In this document: in pieces, positions 13,061-17,542 of the stretch | Position numbering within the stretch: position 1 is the stretch's first letter | How the letters are laid out: each line of letters starts with the position of its first letter | Assembly: GCA_944324205.1 (NCBI GenBank) | Contig: CALUVK010000015.1 | Coordinates: 1 to 17,542, forward strand | Direction of reading: 5' to 3' | DNA from: Candidatus Gastranaerophilales bacterium | GTDB lineage: Bacteria; Cyanobacteriota; Vampirovibrionia; Gastranaerophilales; Gastranaerophilaceae | Length of the DNA: 17,542 bases | Program-made: the position numbers and the translations under genes | Notes under the pieces: generated by a model | Seen by the model: the letters and a program-made list of their open reading frames with translations, nothing else | What the model was told of the DNA's origin: nothing | Databases searched by the model: none

Positions 13061-13711
13061 TTAGATATAAAGTTTTGCAAAATCTAAATCACTTTTTATG
13101 GTAATTTTGATATTTGTATAACTTCCGTTCACTATGTAAACAGGAATATCAAGGTATTCAAGCATAGAACAGTCATCGGTAAAATTTTTGTCTTTTAATT
13201 TTTCATGTGCCGTTTTTATAATAGAAGTCTTAAACCCTTGCGGTGTTTGGGTATTATAGAGCTTAGAACGGTCTATTGTTCTTATAATCCGTCCGTTTTC
13301 ATCGACTTCTTTTATTGTGTCGGTAGTTTTGGTCATAACTGAGACCGCACCTTTATCAAGAACAGCTTCCAGAGTATAAGCAATAGTATCTTTTCTGATT
13401 AACGGTCTTGCGCCGTCATGAATTAGGACATAGTCATTTTTTATAACTTGAAGAGCATTATAAACCGACTTTTGTCTGGTATTTCCGCCTTCTATAATTC
13501 TAATTTTCGGATTTATTAAAAGTTCCTCTAATATTTCTATAATTGAGATATTTGCTGAAATTATTATTTCGTCAATCTCTTCAAAATCCAAAAACTTGGA
13601 AACAGTTTCTTCAATTACGGTTTTATCCTTAAGTTTTGCAAGCAGCTTGTTCTCACCGCCGTAGCGGGAAGAAGTTCCTCCTGCCGTTATTATTAATGAA
13701 AATTTGTTCAT
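13061..13711 (-). CDS. ispD: 2-C-methyl-D-erythritol 4-phosphate cytidylyltransferase
   Basis: IspD transfers CMP from CTP to methylerythritol phosphate, the third step of the MEP isoprenoid pathway, in the cytosol. The 216-residue protein has the nucleotide-binding AGGTSSRYGG (10-19) with Arg16, Lys22, GGNTRQKSVYNAL (75-87), IHDGARP (97-103), TQTPQGF (154-160), TDD (178-180) and NIKIT (200-204). All are expected for the family. AAGGAGG lies four bases before the ATG, which overlaps the thiL stop by four bases (ATGA), so thiL and ispD form an operon with coupled translation. The downstream repeat-protein gene is 130 bases away behind a weak terminator. Confidence 0.95.
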   Translation of the reverse strand: MNKFSLIITAGGTSSRYGGENKLLAKLKDKTVIEETVSKFLDFEEIDEIIISANISIIEILEELLINPKIRIIEGGNTRQKSVYNALQVIKNDYVLIHDGARPLIRKDTIAYTLEAVLDKGAVSVMTKTTDTIKEVDENGRIIRTIDRSKLYNTQTPQGFKTSIIKTAHEKLKDKNFTDDCSMLEYLDIPVYIVNGSYTNIKITIKSDLDFAKLYI

Positions 13712-14577
13712 ACATCCTCCTTAAAATGATTAAAAAGACCTAATTCGTCATAAGTTTTATATTTTTTGCCGTCAATATCCAGAATACAATCTGACCTTTC
13801 AATAACTTCTCCTATAATATTATATTCTATATTTATTTCTTTTAGAAATTCCCTTGGCAGAGCTGCAACAAGCTTATAGTCTTCTGCCCCGAACATACCT
13901 TCTATATACTTGGCTCTGATTGTAACTCCGCTTGCTTGAGCAATTTTGAATAAAGCATCCGCTAACCCGTCTGATGTATCCATCATTGCATAATCATCCT
14001 TAATTTTTTCAGATATTTCAAACGCAAATTCTTCATCAAGCTCCGGCTCTAAATGTGATTTGATTAAATCTGTGCGATTACCGCCATGCATTAATTCGTC
14101 AAGACCCAAAGAACTTTCACCGAATTTGCCTTTAGATATAATAACATACCCGGGCTTTGCAGATTTTCTTGAAGAAATTTTTCTTCCTTTATCAGAACCG
14201 ATGGCAGTAATAGAGATAAAAACTTTGTCCGCTCCTGTTATATCACCGCCTATAATTTCAGCCCCCCGAAGCGCAGATTTTGCACCTTTATAAAATTCTT
14301 CTACAAAATGCTCGTTAGTATCGTTTGGAAGGGATAGAGCTATTGTAATATAAGCTGGTTTAGCTCCCGAAGCCAAAATATCGCTTATATTAACCGTTAC
14401 GGCTTTATAGCCAAGCTGGTACGGAGTACACCAATTAAGCTTAAAATGAACATCCTCAACGAGATTATCCTGCGTAACAACAATACCCAAATCTTTAAGG
14501 TAAGCACAATCATCGCCTAAAAATCCATTGTCCGTTTGTTTTTTTATAATCTCAATAAAATCAAGTTCTTTCATCAT
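13708..14577 (-). CDS. thiL: Thiamine-monophosphate kinase
   Basis: ThiL phosphorylates thiamine monophosphate with ATP to the active cofactor thiamine diphosphate. The protein of about 289 residues shows the family's metal and nucleotide motifs: GDDCA (21-25), the DNLVEDVHF stretch (37-45), NISDILASGAKP (63-74), GGDITGA (110-116), TSDGLADAL (201-209) and GAEDYKLV (230-237). The frame is open to 14664, but family members begin shortly before GDD, so the paired ATG at 14577/14574 is chosen. No Shine-Dalgarno precedes it; TATGCT ends nine bases upstream, so the mRNA may be leaderless. A hairpin ATGCTAA/TTAGCAT surrounds this point. Confidence 0.92.
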   Translation of the reverse strand: MMKELDFIEIIKKQTDNGFLGDDCAYLKDLGIVVTQDNLVEDVHFKLNWCTPYQLGYKAVTVNISDILASGAKPAYITIALSLPNDTNEHFVEEFYKGAKSALRGAEIIGGDITGADKVFISITAIGSDKGRKISSRKSAKPGYVIISKGKFGESSLGLDELMHGGNRTDLIKSHLEPELDEEFAFEISEKIKDDYAMMDTSDGLADALFKIAQASGVTIRAKYIEGMFGAEDYKLVAALPREFLKEINIEYNIIGEVIERSDCILDIDGKKYKTYDELGLFNHFKEDV

Positions 14578-14759
14578 GCTAAGTTTAGCATAAAATTGAG
14601 TTGAATATAATTCATAGAGGTACATTAGTCTGTAGGTTTTGGTAATATTTGATTTCCGAAACATTTTTGCTGCAGTAAATCAAAAATTTACCAAGCTGAA
14701 AATAGGTATGAGCTGTGGATATTTCTCTTCTGGATTATATTTACCACAATGTTTTTTGT

Positions 14760-14765
14760 TATAAA
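14760..14765 (+). promoter_or_regulatory. -10 box directly before the 218-aa gene
   Basis: TATAAA (followed by AT) ends eight bases before the ATG at 14774 and no Shine-Dalgarno lies between. A -35 box is not evident. Fits a leaderless transcript. Confidence 0.35.
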
Positions 14766-14773
14766 ATAAAAAT

Positions 14774-15430
14774 ATGAGTAAGAAAAATAACAATTTAAAA
14801 AATGAACAAGCAACTGAAAACGAAAAGATATCATTAGGCGGGAAGATTTTTTTGTTTTTTCTTGCATGTATAGTAGCTTACATTTTTCTTCTATATCCTT
14901 TTACTTGTTTAGAAAAAGAAATTTTAACGTGTAATGCAAATTATAAATGTACATTAGAGCAAAAATACGTTTTGTACACAAAACATAAAGAAATTTTCCT
15001 TAATAAAGACAGCAAAATTAATTTTCAATTAAGGCAATATAAAAATAACAGAAGGGCCGCAGATTATAAAACGTACAAATTGTATCTAACTATAATTGAT
15101 AAAGATAATAAAGCTATTTCTCCTTTTAAAAAAGAATTAGAATTTACAATGGTTGATACTTTTATGGCAACCTCGACAGAAATTAAACAAAATGACAAAA
15201 CAATAGAACAAGAAATGTCCAAAATAACAACAAAAATCGGGCAAGATTTTACTGATTATTTAGATAACCCTCAAAAAGGCTTTACTATAAGCAGTTCTGC
15301 AAATAAAACAGACAAATTTGCAATGATGCCATTATATATAGCAGTATTTATTTTTATCGGACTTTTATTCCTGACAAACTTGTTAGGTATACTTATAGAT
15401 AAACTCAAAAATTTTAAAGGCTTGAGCTAG
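14774..15430 (+). CDS. Two-span membrane protein of unknown function (218 aa)
   Basis: I do not recognise this protein. A short polar, Lys/Asn/Glu-rich N-terminus (1-20) is followed by a first membrane helix at about 24-44, a domain of about 135 residues, and a second helix at about 182-207 with a basic tail (DKLKNFKG). The positive N- and C-termini suggest that both face the cytoplasm and that the middle domain is outside. That domain has three Cys close together (45, 53, 59), alternating strand-like segments (YKLYLTIIDKDNKAI, KELEFTMVD) and a helix around 135-160. There is no ribosome-binding site, and a -10 box ends eight bases before the ATG. The next gene starts 193 bases later with its own promoter. 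Confidence 0.7.
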   Translation: MSKKNNNLKNEQATENEKISLGGKIFLFFLACIVAYIFLLYPFTCLEKEILTCNANYKCTLEQKYVLYTKHKEIFLNKDSKINFQLRQYKNNRRAADYKTYKLYLTIIDKDNKAISPFKKELEFTMVDTFMATSTEIKQNDKTIEQEMSKITTKIGQDFTDYLDNPQKGFTISSSANKTDKFAMMPLYIAVFIFIGLLFLTNLLGILIDKLKNFKGLS

Positions 15431-15587
15431 AAAAGCTATAAACAGACAGAGAATATCCTGCCAATAAAGAAGCCTATAAGTTAAACAATACCTAATAATA
15501 ACTGCAATATATCGATGTGCCAAACATATTTGAAATATAGCCAAAGTAAAAACACTGTTAATGATTTAGTCCATTCTTCAAATTTAT

Positions 15588-15615
15588 TTGATAAATGGTT
15601 TTGGTTTGTTATATT
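15588..15615 (+). promoter_or_regulatory. Promoter of the large radical SAM gene
   Basis: TTGATA (15588-15593), 16 bases, TATATT (15610-15615). Transcription should begin within a few bases of the ATG at 15624, and no Shine-Dalgarno is present. Confidence 0.5.
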
Positions 15616-15623
15616 ATAAACTT

Positions 15624-17542
15624 ATGAATTGTTTTTTCAGAGATCAGCAGGAAGCTTTATTCAATGCGACAAAACCCTATCAGTATGTAGGCGGGGAGTT
15701 TCTATCTTATAACAAAGATTTTGATTCGGCAAAAGTAAGGTTTGCATTTGTTTTTCCGGATAAATATGAGATTGGTATAAGCAATTTAGGCGTAAGAATA
15801 ATTTATGACAGGGTAAATGTTCAAGATGGTTACATGGCTGATAGAGCTTATGCTCCGGAACCTGATTTTAAGCCGGAATTCCTGTACGGGGTTGAGTCTA
15901 AAAGAGCTCTTAAAGATTTTGACGGTATCGGGTTTTCGCTTCAATATGAGCTTTCATATCCTACTGTATTAAAAATGCTTGAAATGTCCGGGATAAGCGT
16001 AAGAAACGATGAGCGCAGAGAGGATGAGCCTATAGTTTTAGCAGGAGGCCCGTGTACTTTTAATCCGCTTCCGATGGCTGATTTTATTGATGTCTTTTGT
16101 ATCGGAGACGGTGAAGAAATGATGATAGAAGTATGTCAATCACTGGAGCGCACAAAAGGGCTTTCAAGAAAAGAAAAAATAGAAGATTTATGCAAAATAA
16201 AAGGGTGCTGGAGCAAGGGAGTAAACAATACTGTTGAAAAACGCCTTGCCCCGTTGGTATTAGAAACTGCTGCAACCTCTTATCCGATACCTTTTTCAAG
16301 CTCTGTTCACGACAGAGCAATCGTCGAAATCCGCCGCGGCTGCGGAAGAATGTGCCGTTTCTGCCAGCCGGGGCACGTAACCTTGCCGGTTAGAGAGCGT
16401 CCGGCAGAGGATATAATTAAGATTACAAAAGAACTTGTTAAAAATACCGGTTACGATGAGTACTCGCTGCTTTCGCTCTCTTCTAACGATTATTCAAACA
16501 TAAAAGAGGTTATAAAAGAACTTGCGGTTGATTTTAACAGAAAAAAAATCTCCGTATCACTTCCGAGCCAGCGTATTGACGGGTTTAATCTTGAGCTTGC
16601 AAACCTTGTTCAATCCGTGAGAAAATCCGGCATGACATTGGCGCCGGAAGCCGGAAGCCAGAGGCTTAGAAATGTTATTAAGAAAAATATATCAGAAGAA
16701 CAGATTATTAATGCGGCGCTTACTTTATATGAAAACGGCTGGTCGAGAATTAAATTCTATTTTATTGCGGGGCTTCCTACGGAAACTTTAGAAGATATGG
16801 ACGAGATGGCGGAATTATTGAACAAAATTAAATACCGTGCAAAGTTGATTAAGCGTGAAAAGGGGCTTAACCACGGATTTGAGATAACCTGCACATTATC
16901 AATTTTTGTTCCTAAGCCGTTTACGCCCTTCCAGTGGTGCCAGCAGATGGATTTAGATGAGGTTACGGAGCATATTAATTATCTTAAGGATAAAATTAAG
17001 CATATCAAAGGGATAAAAGTTAATTACCATGAAAAATATGTATCTGAAATAGAGGCTGTACTTACAAGAGGTGATATCAGTCTTACGAAATACATAGAAG
17101 CTCTCTATAAAAAAGGATGCTACTTAGATACATGGGGCGAATATTTTAATAAAAATGTATGGCAGGAAACAGCGGAAGAATGCGGTTTTTCACTTTCAGA
17201 GCTTGCACAAAAGCCGTACGGTTTAGATGAAGAACTTCCATGGGATTTTATAGATACGGGCTTAAGCAAAGATTGGCTGAAAAATGAGTATAAAGAGGCT
17301 TTTGCTCAAGGATGTGAATTTAATCATCAGCCGACCTGCGAGAATAAATGCGTGCAATGCGGAGTCTGTCCGTCTCTAAAGACGCATAAAGTTATGGCAA
17401 AGCCTTATAAAGCTTCGGATGAAGCCCAAAAGATTACAAATATTGTACCGCAAGACCCGGCAAGGGCGCATCTTGACCCGAATATTCCGATTTACAGATA
17501 CAGAATAAAAGTTACTAAAAAAGGTATTTTAAGATATTTTTC
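15624..17542 (+). CDS. Radical SAM protein of the fused DUF2344 type, 3' end cut
   Basis: Open from the ATG at 15624 to the window end (639 codons), so the C-terminus is missing. The N-terminal part (about 40-190) resembles a B12-binding-like domain (IGISNLGVRIIYD, GIGFSLQYELSYPTVLKML, AGGPCTFNP, CIGDGEE). The radical SAM core follows with Cys240, Cys244 and Cys247 (CGRMCRFC), SLSSNDY, LPSQRID, LAPEAGSQRLR and IAGLPTE. A second cluster, Cys572, Cys576, Cys579 and Cys582 (CENKCVQCGVC), probably binds another Fe-S centre. The last residues (IYRYRIKVTKKGILRYF) look like the start of a DUF2344 domain, as in the TIGR03960/TIGR03936 fused proteins of cyanobacteria and Firmicutes. The reaction is not known. 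The region is clearly less AT-rich than 8-12 kb. Confidence 0.88.
   Translation, partial: MNCFFRDQQEALFNATKPYQYVGGEFLSYNKDFDSAKVRFAFVFPDKYEIGISNLGVRIIYDRVNVQDGYMADRAYAPEPDFKPEFLYGVESKRALKDFDGIGFSLQYELSYPTVLKMLEMSGISVRNDERREDEPIVLAGGPCTFNPLPMADFIDVFCIGDGEEMMIEVCQSLERTKGLSRKEKIEDLCKIKGCWSKGVNNTVEKRLAPLVLETAATSYPIPFSSSVHDRAIVEIRRGCGRMCRFCQPGHVTLPVRERPAEDIIKITKELVKNTGYDEYSLLSLSSNDYSNIKEVIKELAVDFNRKKISVSLPSQRIDGFNLELANLVQSVRKSGMTLAPEAGSQRLRNVIKKNISEEQIINAALTLYENGWSRIKFYFIAGLPTETLEDMDEMAELLNKIKYRAKLIKREKGLNHGFEITCTLSIFVPKPFTPFQWCQQMDLDEVTEHINYLKDKIKHIKGIKVNYHEKYVSEIEAVLTRGDISLTKYIEALYKKGCYLDTWGEYFNKNVWQETAEECGFSLSELAQKPYGLDEELPWDFIDTGLSKDWLKNEYKEAFAQGCEFNHQPTCENKCVQCGVCPSLKTHKVMAKPYKASDEAQKITNIVPQDPARAHLDPNIPIYRYRIKVTKKGILRYF

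Noticed and set aside
14578..14664. Longer ThiL N-terminus
   Set aside because: Not needed by the family, with no Shine-Dalgarno at either upstream ATG.

Overview
The window is very AT-rich, gene-dense bacterial DNA. The best taxonomic clue is the response regulator at 4131-4919, which reads like cyanobacterial RpaB almost residue for residue in its receiver domain. It sits among housekeeping genes (four-domain S1, Maf, Dtd, ThiL, IspD), with no photosynthesis gene and many short lineage-specific proteins. I infer a non-photosynthetic relative of cyanobacteria, most likely gut Melainabacteria/Vampirovibrionia (Gastranaerophilales). That placement is an inference from sequence memory, not a search.

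Layout. 1-4100: an unknown helical protein gene faces rpsA across a 341-base gap that holds a perfect copy of the cyanobacterial RpaB-binding site HLR1. Then come maf with an unknown partner gene, a 90-residue protein with a consensus promoter, and a TatD-linked type radical SAM gene. 4130-5100: rpaB, a strong terminator and tRNA-His. 5100-5990: an accessory pocket behind tRNA-His with tRNA-derived repeat fragments, a small unknown gene and, at 5478-5738, what I read as a complete type I toxin-antitoxin locus that is not among the longer ORFs. It has a 26-residue membrane peptide, a structured mRNA, and a convergent antisense RNA with its own promoter and terminator. 5990-7715: an exported TPR protein with a small partner gene, both on the minus strand. 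7890-9364: tRNA-Thr, a GNAT-like gene and an exported WG-repeat protein. 9439-9519: a possible structured RNA. 9661-12002: a DUF115/MptE-like (motility accessory factor type) gene coupled to dtd. 12004-14577, minus strand: thiL-ispD, then an exported repeat protein whose ribosome-binding site lies in a hairpin loop. 14774-17542: a two-span membrane protein and a large radical SAM protein cut by the window end.

Cross-cutting points. Several annotated-looking long ORFs start too early, and promoter or Shine-Dalgarno positions place the true starts at 806, 2942, 7712 (GTG), 9661, 12909 and about 14577. Several other genes lack a Shine-Dalgarno sequence and have a -10 box only 6-9 bases before the ATG, which suggests leaderless mRNAs. 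Convergent neighbours often overlap or abut at their stop codons with no terminator between them. The rpaB gene and the HLR1 element in the same window suggest that this regulatory circuit outlived photosynthesis in this lineage.
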